21,130 bases of DNA from Planctomycetota bacterium (GTDB lineage Bacteria > Planctomycetota > Planctomycetia > Pirellulales > Pirellulaceae). The notes beneath the pieces are model-generated. The model worked only from the letters and a program-made list of their open reading frames with translations. It searched no databases and was not told where the DNA came from. Each line of letters opens with the position of its first letter. The first letter of the stretch is position 1. Below are positions 1 to 7,822 of this stretch, in pieces. Position numbers and translations under genes: made by a program. Location of the stretch: contig JAJSAJ010000556.1 in NCBI GenBank assembly GCA_024274855.1, positions 1 to 21,130 of the forward strand, given 5' to 3'.

Positions 1-2
1 AG

Positions 3-75
3 CTCCCCCGGCAAGACTCGAACTTGCGACAAGGCGGTTAACAGCCGCCTGCTCTACCAACTGAGCTACAGGGGA
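3..75 (-). tRNA. tRNA-Asn (anticodon GTT)
   Basis: The reverse complement folds as a complete 73-nt tRNA. The acceptor stem TCCCCTG pairs with CGGGGGA (one T-G pair), the D-arm is GCTC...GAGC, the anticodon arm GGCGG/CCGCC carries the loop CTGTTAA with anticodon GTT, and the T-arm has the usual TTCGAGT loop. The discriminator base is G, as expected for Asn. The 3' CCA is not encoded: the bases after the discriminator are CT. It is the last gene on the minus strand here and probably has its own promoter at 87-115. Confidence 0.96.
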
Positions 76-86
76 TCAAGGAAAGT

Positions 87-115
87 ATCCTACTGAATCG
101 TCTGCTTCTCCGCAA
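87..115 (-). promoter_or_regulatory. candidate sigma-70 promoter of tRNA-Asn
   Basis: On the minus strand a TTGCGG -35-like box (110-115) and a TAGGAT -10-like box (87-92) are separated by exactly 17 bases. Transcription would start near base 80, about five bases before the tRNA 5' end. Both boxes are imperfect (3/6 and 4/6), and planctomycete promoters are poorly defined, so this rests on spacing and position. Confidence 0.35.
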
Positions 116-195
116 TCCGTGAATTGTATTGGTTCGCACCCTCCTGGCCGCAGGGGGGGCGGCAGCACTTTGGCGAATCGGTATCGTGACCCGGC

Positions 196-636
196 TCAAT
201 CAACTTGCTCGGGACAGACAGTCCGCTCTTTCTCCATCACAACCTGATTGCCGTACTCGTTGAACGTGACCGACGACATGTAGGTGCGCATCAGCATCAG
301 GCCTCGCCCTGAAGGCAGTTCGAGATTGTCCTCATCCGTCGGGTCCGGAACATCGGCCGGGTCGAATCCCGACCCTTCATCGGTAATCTCGATCCGGACT
401 CGCTCGGGATCCACATCGAACATGACCGTCACGAATTTCTCCGGGTCTTTCTGGTTGCCATGCTTAATGGCGTTGACCAGTGCTTCCTCGAGTGCCAGAT
501 GGACGGCAAACAGATCGTGGTCCTCCCAACCGACATTTCGCATTTGCTCCAAGAGCTGAGCAATCAAGGCGCTACCGGACGCGGTATCGCTCGCGATACG
601 CTGCTCAGAAGACCACGTCCTGGGCTGATTCACCAT
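196..636 (-). CDS. RsbW/SpoIIAB-like anti-sigma factor, HATPase_c Ser kinase
   Basis: This is a 146-residue GHKL-fold protein that should bind ATP, sequester a sigma factor and phosphorylate a STAS antagonist (partner switching). The N-box EEALVNAIKHGN lies at residues 50-61, with the Mg-binding Asn at 55. The G1 box DEGSGFDP is at 86-93 and the G2 box GRGLMLM at 110-116. The domain fills almost the whole protein, so it is a free cytosolic regulator and not a histidine kinase. I chose ATG 636 because the protein then begins just before the domain, as in relatives; an upstream TTG at 669 would add 11 residues. Neither start has a strong ribosome binding site. A STAS protein is encoded 329 bases upstream on the same strand, the obvious candidate partner. 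No sigma factor gene is visible nearby. The family is clear; the target is unknown. Confidence 0.88.
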   Translation of the reverse strand: MVNQPRTWSSEQRIASDTASGSALIAQLLEQMRNVGWEDHDLFAVHLALEEALVNAIKHGNQKDPEKFVTVMFDVDPERVRIEITDEGSGFDPADVPDPTDEDNLELPSGRGLMLMRTYMSSVTFNEYGNQVVMEKERTVCPEQVD

Positions 637-965
637 GAGTTTCACCGCTGAACCGCAAGTGGCTGCCAATCAGCCGAAGTAAATTGTGTGCCGGCTGAGG
701 CCATGCTCACCAGTCATGTATCAAACATGCACGCACCGTGCGCCCATGCACATATCGAAACTCAAAGCAAACTCCGCGAAAGGCTCGCCTGAAACGGCCA
801 TACCGCTGGACATGGCACCAGCCAAACCTCGCGTCGCCCAGGCGGCAGGGCCGCCAACCAGCTTCAAGCTACCGCTCGGACCCACACGGCCCGCATCCGT
901 TTGTCGCTCGGGATCGTCCAAACGCCGGCGCCCCCGTGCATTTGCTCCACAATAAATCGGTTCGT
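637..965. other. spacer between STAS and anti-sigma genes
   Basis: This is 329 bases with no convincing gene. Open frames here lack recognisable domains and ribosome binding sites. I see no T-rich hairpin. The spacer is long for a co-transcribed regulator pair, so the two genes may have separate promoters. Confidence 0.5.
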
Positions 966-1319
966 CTAGAAAGACTGGATCGCCGTAGCCTCGTCCTCCT
1001 GGATGTCGAACAACTGATTCAATCGGGTGATGTCAAACACTTCGCGAATTTCCGGGCGCAAACAGCAGAGTTTCATTTTCCCTTGATGGTTACTAACTTT
1101 CTTGTCCAGCACAATGAGTTTGTTCAACGCGGAACTTGACAAGAACTCCACACACGCGAAGCTAAGCAGCAATTGTTTGCACTGATCTTGCTCAACCAAC
1201 GCAAAAAGCTCTTCGCCCAGTTGCTGGATGTTCGTCGGATCAAGGATCTTGCGGTCAAGAAACCGGACCACGGTCACGCCTTCAATCTCCGCGACTTCGA
1301 TTCGACGTTGTACGGTCAT
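966..1319 (-). CDS. STAS-domain anti-anti-sigma factor (RsbV/SpoIIAA-like)
   Basis: This is a 117-residue single STAS domain. In partner switching the unphosphorylated form binds the RsbW-type kinase and frees the sigma factor. The phosphorylation-loop region reads FLSSSALNKL (59-68). Aligned with the canonical DSSGLG loop, the acceptor would be Ser62, the usual preceding Asp is Ser61 and the usual Gly is Ala64. This variant loop resembles what I recall of planctomycete STAS proteins. The start is ATG 1319, preceded by an AGGGAG ribosome binding site six bases away; the frame is open about 29 codons further upstream, but that extension has no domain character. It lies on the same strand as, and upstream of, the anti-sigma kinase gene. 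The family is secure; partner and sigma factor are inferred. Confidence 0.88.
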   Translation of the reverse strand: MTVQRRIEVAEIEGVTVVRFLDRKILDPTNIQQLGEELFALVEQDQCKQLLLSFACVEFLSSSALNKLIVLDKKVSNHQGKMKLCCLRPEIREVFDITRLNQLFDIQEDEATAIQSF

Positions 1320-1491
1320 TCTTGCTCCCTGTTTCAAACTCAGCCCACACCCAACACGCTGAGCCGATGGAGCCCAACAGCCATGCCACGGCGAATAGCG
1401 TCGCACGATCTTGAATCAGTCGAAAAGGTGTTCGCGCCGTAAGTTGGTTTTGGATATGATATTCCCGTCGATTGGCCGGTGTCAACCACGA

Positions 1492-1986
1492 TCACAACTT
1501 CTCGGCTAACGGTTTGAGCACGGCTCGGTTCAGTATCAGAAAATTCTCGCCTCGGTATTCGGTAACGACTCCGCTCACACTCCATTGTCGGCCTTTAGTA
1601 TTATCGAATATGTGCCAGATCCGCTCCAATGCTAAATTTTCAAGCACCCGAAAACCTCGGCCGTCGTTGGCGTCTACGTAGAAACTCATCCGGTCACCAG
1701 TCGCCTTGAACGTTCCCAGGGTATTGTCCAGCGGCGTTCCCTCACGAATCGGCTTGGCCGACGACCCTTCCGGTGCACTATCGGCGGCACGCACCGCTAG
1801 AGCGCCTTGCAAGGGGGCTGAAACCGGACGCCTTGCCCGCTCGGCTCCGACAACGGAGCTAAGCATCAAGGACCATCGCACTACAGCACTACTCGGCCAC
1901 CCCCCAATGCGTCTAAGTGCACCGGGCCAGTTCCGAAGCACCGGCGAATCGTTCACCTCGGACCCACCCGTTCGATGCGTCTCCAA
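1492..1986 (-). CDS. conserved hypothetical protein, OB-like C-terminal region
   Basis: No function is recognised. The last 80 or so residues look like a compact beta-rich domain: a GTPLDNTLGTF start, a strand ending in SFYVDANDGRGF, then WSVSGVVTEYRGENFLIL and a short final helix. That alternation of strands resembles an OB fold and similar short proteins I associate with planctomycetes (recollection, not a search). The N-terminal half is Arg/Ala-rich and poorly ordered, with a weak hydrophobic stretch around residues 34-47 that could be a degenerate signal peptide. The start is uncertain: TTG 1986 gives 164 residues, ATG 1866 gives 124, and neither has a clear ribosome binding site. The stop is 172 bases upstream of the STAS start on the same strand, so transcription could run through both genes. 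Confidence 0.6.
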   Translation of the reverse strand: METHRTGGSEVNDSPVLRNWPGALRRIGGWPSSAVVRWSLMLSSVVGAERARRPVSAPLQGALAVRAADSAPEGSSAKPIREGTPLDNTLGTFKATGDRMSFYVDANDGRGFRVLENLALERIWHIFDNTKGRQWSVSGVVTEYRGENFLILNRAVLKPLAEKL

Positions 1987-2553
1987 TACTCGATTTGGTA
2001 GTTTTACGTGCGGAACAATGGCTGGAATATTCGCCCGACCTTGTTCGGACCGTCTGGCCGGCGTCTACCGTATTTCACCGAAACCCAGAAGCCGCATTGG
2101 ATTCGTTCGTCCCATCGACACTAACCTCTATTGTTGTCCTGATTGATACGATCATTTACCCAGGTGTTTGTCACCGATGGGTACACATCGACACCACAAG
2201 CGGTAGATCATCCTGCCGCAGTTCCCCACGTAGTGCAGGCGTCCTTTTCAAACATACGCCAAGAGGACATTCGGCGCTTGATTGAAAGGCGCATCTGAGC
2301 ACTTTTCCGGCGTTTTCATCCCCTTGAGCTCCACGAATTCACCTGGAAAAACCATCACGATGCGTGCCACTGGCACGGGCGTCACATTCGGTGTTTCGTG
2401 CGACTCGGTCAAGTCTTCTCGGAAGTCTGTTCGATATCACGCAATAGGTCTTTCAACATCGACAGCGAGCCAGGCGACCGAGTAGTCGCACGAAGTGAGC
2501 TGGTTGAGCATACGTGGTATGAGGGCCTGAGCACGATCCACGGAGAAGGAGCC
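1987..2553. other. 567-base divergent intergenic region
   Basis: I find no credible gene. Frames on both strands lack domains, ribosome binding sites and protein-like composition. A weak nested inverted repeat occurs at 2163-2195 (GGTGT/ACACC enclosing CGATG/CATCG). The region should carry the promoters of the flanking divergent genes, but I cannot place them. Confidence 0.45.
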
Positions 2554-2844
2554 ATGGAACTGAATCGCAACCAGTACATGATGATTGGGCTGGTGATGCT
2601 GGCCATGGGCATTCAATTCCGCCGCGTCGAATCGTTCGTATTGAACGAGCAGGCGACGGCGATCATCGCCAAGCAAATCAAGAGAGAGCCGGATGTAGCG
2701 ACGACCTTCGTGCCGTCGTTCGGTTCAGCCCCCCCGCCGGCCAAGCGTGTCATCAAACCTCCGCGGTGGCTCGGCTGGATGCTGCTTTCCGCAGGTGGCG
2801 TGCTGATGCTGTACAGCTTGGCGATGCCCAAACCGGGTGGTTAG
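2554..2844 (+). CDS. small two-helix membrane protein, hypothetical
   Basis: This is a 96-residue protein of unknown function. Two hydrophobic helices are evident, residues 8-21 (MMIGLVMLAMGIQF) and about 72-90 (WLGWMLLSAGGVLMLYSL). They flank a polar middle containing a VESFVLNEQAT segment and a PPPAKRVIKPPRW stretch. The N-terminus has no signal cleavage site, so it is probably an inner-membrane protein with both ends on one side. ATG 2554 is preceded by GGAGAAGGA about four bases away, a strong ribosome binding site that decides the start over the longer frame opening at 2398. Its stop faces a minus-strand gene across a MITE-like repeat. Such proteins are often lineage-restricted; I recognise no named family. 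Confidence 0.75.
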   Translation: MELNRNQYMMIGLVMLAMGIQFRRVESFVLNEQATAIIAKQIKREPDVATTFVPSFGSAPPPAKRVIKPPRWLGWMLLSAGGVLMLYSLAMPKPGG

Positions 2845-2950
2845 GCTGGTTGCGAAAGCGCTGCCCGGGGCTTCGATCGTCAGCCGATCCAGCAGCAGGC
2901 GGCCAGACTCCGGCTGCCGTTCCGAACCTCTTGTCGCGTCTTAGATTGCG

Positions 2951-3130
2951 CGTAGTCGTTCACGGGATTCTCGTCTGCCATCCGATTTCTCACACGTCCA
3001 ATTTATCATTAGTCATTTGACATGACTCATTTATCATCGAGAGAGGTAGCGCAGCGGGGTCATACTCTTCCCACTGACAACTGATAAATGACAACTGCCC
3101 CTCCACGCACTCTCGCCGTGAACGGTTACG
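2951..3130. repeat. MITE-like dispersed repeat, copy A (180 bp)
   Basis: This matches 7823-8041 in the same orientation. The first 31 bases are identical (2951-2981 and 7823-7853), as is the last part from CCACGCACTCTCGCC to the end. The ends are 15-bp imperfect terminal inverted repeats: the left, 2951-2965, is CGTAGTCGTTCACGG, and the reverse complement of the right, 3116-3130, is CGTAACCGTTCACGG (13/15). Inside are AT-rich TTATCA/TGATAA motifs able to pair with each other. No coding capacity is visible and I could not define a target-site duplication. It lies between converging genes. Confidence 0.8.
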
Positions 3131-3140
3131 ATTACGCCCT

Positions 3141-3161
3141 GTCCCGCTCGGCAAGCGGGAC
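3141..3161. terminator. perfect 8-bp GC-rich hairpin between converging genes
   Basis: GTCCCGCT (3141-3148) pairs with AGCGGGAC (3154-3161) around the loop CGGCA. The stem is perfect and strong, and is followed by no T-run on either strand. It sits 28 bases past the stop of the minus-strand gene that ends at 3189 and also downstream of the plus-strand gene ending at 2844. It could terminate or stabilise both transcripts. It is not present after the second copy of the repeat. Confidence 0.4.
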
Positions 3162-3188
3162 CTACCTGGAGCGTCATCCGTTGAAGGA

Positions 3189-3497
3189 CTAGGGTCCCTC
3201 GTTTCGGCCAAAGTCTCGAATAGTATCTTCGACACGTCGGCGAAGGCCACTCGTCACCGAATCTTCCAGGAGATTCTCTTGTTTGGCAGCCGCAATCGCC
3301 AGCGTCAGCGACCTATGCTCGCTCCATTGTTCCGGCCCAAACTGGCGGATATCGACGTAGATATCCCCAAACTGGCTGGTGACTTTCGGGATTAGGTGAA
3401 GGCCGTCTTCGGCCCGAATGATGTGATATTTCAGGCTGGTGAACATCAAGGCAGCCCCCACCAACACCCCGAAAACAAACGTGCTGAGTCGATTCAT
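3189..3497 (-). CDS. small membrane-anchored protein, planctomycete-type hypothetical
   Basis: This is a 102-residue protein. Residues 1-22 form a single N-terminal hydrophobic helix after MNRL, best read as an uncleaved membrane anchor. The rest is soluble. It contains YHIIRAEDGLHLIPK and a short motif FGDIYVDIRQFGPEQW, followed by a predicted helix (LTLAIAAAKQENLLED) and a charged C-terminus. I associate this layout with small conserved planctomycete proteins, but no function is known to me. ATG 3497 is supported by a GAGGAA ribosome binding site five to six bases upstream. It is divergent from the lipid-recycling fusion gene, with a 422-base spacer between the two starts, and convergent with the two-helix protein across the repeat. 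Confidence 0.82.
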   Translation of the reverse strand: MNRLSTFVFGVLVGAALMFTSLKYHIIRAEDGLHLIPKVTSQFGDIYVDIRQFGPEQWSEHRSLTLAIAAAKQENLLEDSVTSGLRRRVEDTIRDFGRNEGP

Positions 3498-3919
3498 GGC
3501 ATTCCTCAGTTGACGAATCCTAGTTCAATTGACCAAAACTGTACCGTGGAATCGGGCCAATTGGCAAGTGGAATTGCCGGCGACGGGGGCCTGTCGAGTT
3601 GCGGCGAGCAGCCGGATCTCGTTTTTTTCCTCTCATTGCGCCCGGTCGGGTGGCCCCCCATAACCACGTTTTGGTATTCTCATGCGATCAGGTCCCGCGA
3701 ACCGCTGAGCTCGGCCCACTGCGGCAACGTGGTTCTCGACCGATTATCGCTGGATCACGTGGCAATCGGCAAACGAACTCAGAGGGTTTCCCAAGGGCCC
3801 AAGACGCATCGTACGCAGTCGATCGACGGCATGATTGCAGGGTGGTCCGCAGTTCGGCGGTGGCAGAGACGCGTCACGAGACATCCGATTTCGAGTCCCA
3901 AGGCTGAATTCTGAATATC
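3498..3919. other. 422-base divergent promoter region
   Basis: I see no gene here. Frames crossing the region have no domains and no ribosome binding sites. A small inverted repeat GGCAA/TTGCC lies near 3563-3578. Promoters for both the small anchored protein and the LplT-Aas fusion must lie here, but I cannot pick a convincing pair of boxes. Confidence 0.4.
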
Positions 3920-6900
3920 ATGAGTGCTTCCGACACCAACTCGGTCACCGACAAAAGTGCAGCCCAAGAGAATAAGCGGCCGGGTCCCCCCGAGAGCCTG
4001 CGATCGGTCAGTTTTTGGGCATTGTTGGCAACCCAGTTATTAACTGCAATCAACGACAACACATTTCGCTGGTTAGCTGTCGGCATTGGCAAAGACTATG
4101 TCGATCCGGCCAATGTCGGCAATGTTTTGATGGCTGGGACTGCGTGTTTCGTTCTGCCTTACCTGCTGCTGGCAGCCCCGGCCGGCTATTTGGCGGACCG
4201 ATTCGACAAGAGAAACGTAATTGTCGGCTGCAAGATCGTGGAGATTGTCATTATGGCGTTGGGCGTCGGGGCAATCGCCATTGGGATTCACCCGATCGTG
4301 AACCTGGTATTGTTGTTCGTGGTTGTAGGGCTCATGGGCGCTCAGAGTGCTCTTTTCGCACCATCGAAGCTAGGTAGCATTCCCGAGTTATTACGTTCCG
4401 AGCACATTTCCGCGGCGAACGGCCTGTTCGGCCTTGCAACGGTCGGCGCGACCGTAATTGGCATGGTCCTGGGCAGTTGGTTAAGCGATGTGACGGGGTT
4501 TCGCGGCCAGGAGCAGTGGTGGCTATCCGGTCTGGTTCTTTTGAGCATCGCGTTGGTTGGTTTGTCGTTAAGTCTCTTGATTCGACGATTACCGATCGCC
4601 AATCCGTATCGCAAATTTCCCTGGGATGCGGCGCGGCAGACGGTCCGTGATTTTAAAACGCTGGCCTCGAACCTGCCGCTGCTGCGAGTTGCGTTGGGTG
4701 TGGTCTTTTTCTGGTCAGTCGGTGCTTTGGCGCAAATGAACATCGACCAGTTTGCCTTTGAAGGAGGCGCGTTGACCGAGACGGACAAGATTCCGCTTTT
4801 GGTTTCGTTGATTGTGGGCGTCGGTTTGGGGAGCATATTGGCGGGCATCTGGTCGGGGGACCACGTTGAGCTGGGAATCCTTCCACTCGGTGCATTTGGT
4901 GTCGCCATTTGTTCCATGTTGTTGTTCACAACAGCGGGAACGATTCTCCAGCCTGCCGCAGGTGTAACCGGTGCTCTAGTTTGGGTCTGTTTCCTGTTGA
5001 TGGCGCTTGGACTCAGCGCCGGCTTGTTCGATGTTCCCTTGGAGTCGTACATGCAGCACCGAAGTCCGCCCGACCAACGCGGCTCGGTGCTGGCCGCGAC
5101 CAATTTTCTGGTTTTCGGGGGCGTGCTGATTGCGGCATTATTATTCGGCTTTTTGCGACGTCCCGCATCGGAGGGCTCGCTGGACAACATTCCGGATCTT
5201 CGATCACAGCGTGCGGCGATGTCGTCCGACGAGCGTTTGGAGATCGACGACCTTGTCGCTCGATTCGAAAAGGCGTTGCATGCCGACCAAATGCCGAAGC
5301 TGGAAACGTACCTCGACGAGGCCCCAGACTCGGTGCGCAACGTTGCCTTGGCTCGTCTGTTATGGTCCGAGTTGGAATATCGTCACGAGCGAGGCGACTA
5401 TGTCGACAAATACGCGTACTTTGCCAAGTTTCCGGACGTTACGGAAAAGGAGTTGGCCAAGGAAGTCTTTGATCAGGCAATTGGCCTGCCATTCCTTACT
5501 GCTCGCCAGATATTTCTGGTGGCCGGCCTATTCACCGTACCGGTATTTCTCTATATCGTCTTCCTGATCCCGCAATCATCGGTCCGGTTCATGGTCTGGT
5601 TGCTGAGTCACACGGCATACCGAATTCGCGTTTTTGGTCGCGAGAATTTGCCGGACCGAGGTGGTGCCTTGTTGGTGGCCAACCATGTATCGTGGTTGGA
5701 CGGTGCGTTGCTTCTGTTGACCAGTTCACGGCCGGTCCGAATTGTAGCTTTTTCCAATGGATTCCGAACTCGCCCGCTCCGTTGGATGGCTCGATTGACG
5801 GGTGTTATCCGAATCGACACGAGTCCGCGGAAGATTCGAGCCGCATTGGACGACGCCCAGGAGGCGTTGAAACGGGGTGAGTTGGTTGGCATCTTCCCCG
5901 AGGGCGGGATGACTCGGAGCGGGCTGATGCAGACCTTTCGGCCTCGGTTGATGGCGATCACCCGAGGCACGAAGGTGCCGGTGATTCCCGTCTATCTGGA
6001 TGAGCTTTGGGGTAGTATTTTCAGTTTCCATGGTGGCCGTTTCTTTCGGAAATGGCCTAGACAGTGGCCCTATCCGGTCTCAATTCACTTTGGGCCTCCC
6101 GTGCACAATCCCGAGAACATCTATCGCGTGCGACGGGCCGTACAAGAATTAGGAGCGACAGCCGTGCAGCAGCGAACCAACAGCATGCCGAGGGTAACAA
6201 CAGCGTTCATTCGCAGTTGCAAGAAACAGAAGCGGATTGAAAAGATCGTCGACTCGATGGGCACGACGTTGACTGGAGGCGACACACTGCTTCGGACGTG
6301 GATTCTCCGGCGCGTGCTCCGACGCGAGATACTGGATAAGGATGAAAAAAACGTCGGTGTTCTCCTGCCCCCGTCGGCACCCGCATTGCTCACGAACGCG
6401 GCATTGGCTATCGACCATCGAGTAGCCGTCAACTTGAATTACACCGTATCGGAGGACGTTATGAACGCTTGCATTCGGCAAGCGGGCATTCGCCACGTAC
6501 TGACCAGTCGTCGGGTAATGGAGAATTTTACCTTTGACTTGGACTGCGAAGTCGTATTTCTGGAGGAGATGCGTGATCGTGTCACTTGGCTTGACAAACT
6601 GATCGGCGCATCGGCGACCTACATCGTTCCGGCGGGCCTGCTAGTTGGTTATCTGGGTCTGCAAAAAGCGGCCATCGACGATCTGCTGACGATCATCTTC
6701 ACATCAGGGTCAACGGGCGAGCCGAAGGGCGTCATGTTGACACACGGCAACGTAGCCTCGAACGTTGAGGCAGTGGAGCAAGTGGTCTGCATCTGTCCCG
6801 ATGACGTCCTGCTTGGCATCTTGCCTATGTTTCATTCGTTTGGATACACGATCACGATGTGGACGGCATTGAGTCTGACGGTCAAAGGCGTCTACCATTT

Positions 6901-7789
6901 CAACCCGCTTGACGCGCGTCAGATAGGCAAGCTCTGCCGCCGGCATGGGGGCACGATTCTGCTGGCCACGCCGACCTTCCTGCGCTCCTACATTCGCCGG
7001 TGCAACAAGGAGGATCTCGCCTCGCTTAACGTGGTCGTCACCGGCGCGGAAAAACTGCCCCGTGATGTGGCCGATGCCTTTGAAGCCAAGTTTGGTGTTC
7101 GGCCGGTGGAAGGCTATGGATGCACCGAAACGGCCCCCCTGGTTTCCGTCAATATACCACCCTCTCGGAGCTTGACAGCGGAACAGGTCGATCGGAAAGA
7201 AGGGACTGTCGGACGTCCCATCCCGGGTGTCGCCGCCAAAACGCTCGATTTGGATACCGGCGTCGAACTCGGAACCGGCCAACCGGGAATGCTTCTGGTC
7301 AAGGGCCCCAATATCATGAAAGGGTACCTGGACCGGCCGGAACTGACGCGCGAAGTCATTCGCGATGGCTGGTACGTCACCGGCGACATTGCTTTGATCG
7401 ACGAGGACGGTTTTATCAAGATCACGGGGCGGGAAAGCCGCTTCTCAAAAATTGGCGGCGAGATGGTCCCGCATATCCAAATTGAGGAAATGCTGGACGA
7501 ATTGATAGGATCGGCAGAGGAAGGCGAGCTGAGAATCGCGGTCACAGCCGTTCCGGATCGGCGTAAGGGCGAGCGTTTGATTGTGCTCCACACGCAGTTG
7601 GAGCAAACACCGGCAGAGTTATGCAAGAAGCTGGCGGAGGCAGGCCTGCCCAACATTTATATCCCGTCGCCGGACAGTTTTTGCCAAGTCGATCACGTGC
7701 CGGTGCTCGGGGCAGGCAAGATGGACCTCCGCGGCATCAAGCAAATCGCTCTTCAGCGAATGGGGCCGGAAGCGAGTCCCGACAAATAG
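3920..7789 (+). CDS. LplT-PlsC-acyl-ACP synthetase fusion (Aas type) with kinase-associated insert
   Basis: This 1289-residue protein joins the functions of E. coli LplT and Aas: flipping lysophospholipid across the inner membrane and re-acylating it with an acyl group activated on ACP. Residues 30-412 are an MFS transporter with about eleven helices, including AINDNTFRW in helix 1. Residues 413-527 are an unusual soluble insert (separate entry). A further helix (528-551) leads into the PlsC domain, with NHVSWLDG (588-595; His589 and Asp594), FPEGGMTRSG (659-668) and VPVIPVYLD (686-694). The adenylation domain has IIFTSGSTGEPKGV (925-938), GYGCTET (1065-1071), GWYVTGD (1150-1156), KIGGE (1177-1181) and the catalytic Lys region GAGKMD (1264-1269). 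All key motifs are intact, so the enzyme should be active. The ribosome binding site at ATG 3920 is weak. The adenylation partner could also be a free fatty acid. Confidence 0.93.
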   Translation: MSASDTNSVTDKSAAQENKRPGPPESLRSVSFWALLATQLLTAINDNTFRWLAVGIGKDYVDPANVGNVLMAGTACFVLPYLLLAAPAGYLADRFDKRNVIVGCKIVEIVIMALGVGAIAIGIHPIVNLVLLFVVVGLMGAQSALFAPSKLGSIPELLRSEHISAANGLFGLATVGATVIGMVLGSWLSDVTGFRGQEQWWLSGLVLLSIALVGLSLSLLIRRLPIANPYRKFPWDAARQTVRDFKTLASNLPLLRVALGVVFFWSVGALAQMNIDQFAFEGGALTETDKIPLLVSLIVGVGLGSILAGIWSGDHVELGILPLGAFGVAICSMLLFTTAGTILQPAAGVTGALVWVCFLLMALGLSAGLFDVPLESYMQHRSPPDQRGSVLAATNFLVFGGVLIAALLFGFLRRPASEGSLDNIPDLRSQRAAMSSDERLEIDDLVARFEKALHADQMPKLETYLDEAPDSVRNVALARLLWSELEYRHERGDYVDKYAYFAKFPDVTEKELAKEVFDQAIGLPFLTARQIFLVAGLFTVPVFLYIVFLIPQSSVRFMVWLLSHTAYRIRVFGRENLPDRGGALLVANHVSWLDGALLLLTSSRPVRIVAFSNGFRTRPLRWMARLTGVIRIDTSPRKIRAALDDAQEALKRGELVGIFPEGGMTRSGLMQTFRPRLMAITRGTKVPVIPVYLDELWGSIFSFHGGRFFRKWPRQWPYPVSIHFGPPVHNPENIYRVRRAVQELGATAVQQRTNSMPRVTTAFIRSCKKQKRIEKIVDSMGTTLTGGDTLLRTWILRRVLRREILDKDEKNVGVLLPPSAPALLTNAALAIDHRVAVNLNYTVSEDVMNACIRQAGIRHVLTSRRVMENFTFDLDCEVVFLEEMRDRVTWLDKLIGASATYIVPAGLLVGYLGLQKAAIDDLLTIIFTSGSTGEPKGVMLTHGNVASNVEAVEQVVCICPDDVLLGILPMFHSFGYTITMWTALSLTVKGVYHFNPLDARQIGKLCRRHGGTILLATPTFLRSYIRRCNKEDLASLNVVVTGAEKLPRDVADAFEAKFGVRPVEGYGCTETAPLVSVNIPPSRSLTAEQVDRKEGTVGRPIPGVAAKTLDLDTGVELGTGQPGMLLVKGPNIMKGYLDRPELTREVIRDGWYVTGDIALIDEDGFIKITGRESRFSKIGGEMVPHIQIEEMLDELIGSAEEGELRIAVTAVPDRRKGERLIVLHTQLEQTPAELCKKLAEAGLPNIYIPSPDSFCQVDHVPVLGAGKMDLRGIKQIALQRMGPEASPDK
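5225..5473 (+). other. kinase-associated module inserted in the LplT-Aas fusion
   Basis: These are residues 436-518 of the fusion. The pattern runs DDLVARFEKALHAD, then LETYLDEAPDS, then LARLLWSELEYRHERGDY, then YAYFAKFPDVTE. It reproduces the layout of a segment that precedes the catalytic domain in many planctomycete Ser/Thr kinases (roughly RFExAxxxG, IEDYL, LLxLELEYRRRRGE, EEYxxRFP), recalled from family knowledge and not searched. It lies between the end of the transporter core and the last membrane helix. It has no kinase catalytic motifs. The role of this segment in kinases is not known to me. Confidence 0.7.
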
Positions 7790-7822
7790 CCTCGCGAGGT
7801 CCTGGTTCAGCGGGCGTTTTGC

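Noticed and set aside
637..669. TTG start for the anti-sigma kinase
   Set aside because: It adds 11 residues without a ribosome binding site; ATG 636 fits the family N-terminus better, although this is not certain.
2951..3130. CRISPR array or IS element
   Set aside because: There are only two distant copies of a 180-219-bp unit with terminal inverted repeats, no spacer-repeat pattern and no transposase frame.
3396..3914. 172-codon plus-strand frame upstream of the fusion gene
   Set aside because: It partly overlaps the small anchored protein in antisense, has no domain, and its end runs into the fusion gene's leader.
4342..5340. 332-codon minus-strand open frame
   Set aside because: It is antisense to the MFS part of the fusion, with Ser/Arg/Pro-rich shadow composition.
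7114..7656. 180-codon minus-strand frame
   Set aside because: It is antisense to the adenylation domain of the fusion, whose motifs are complete on the plus strand.
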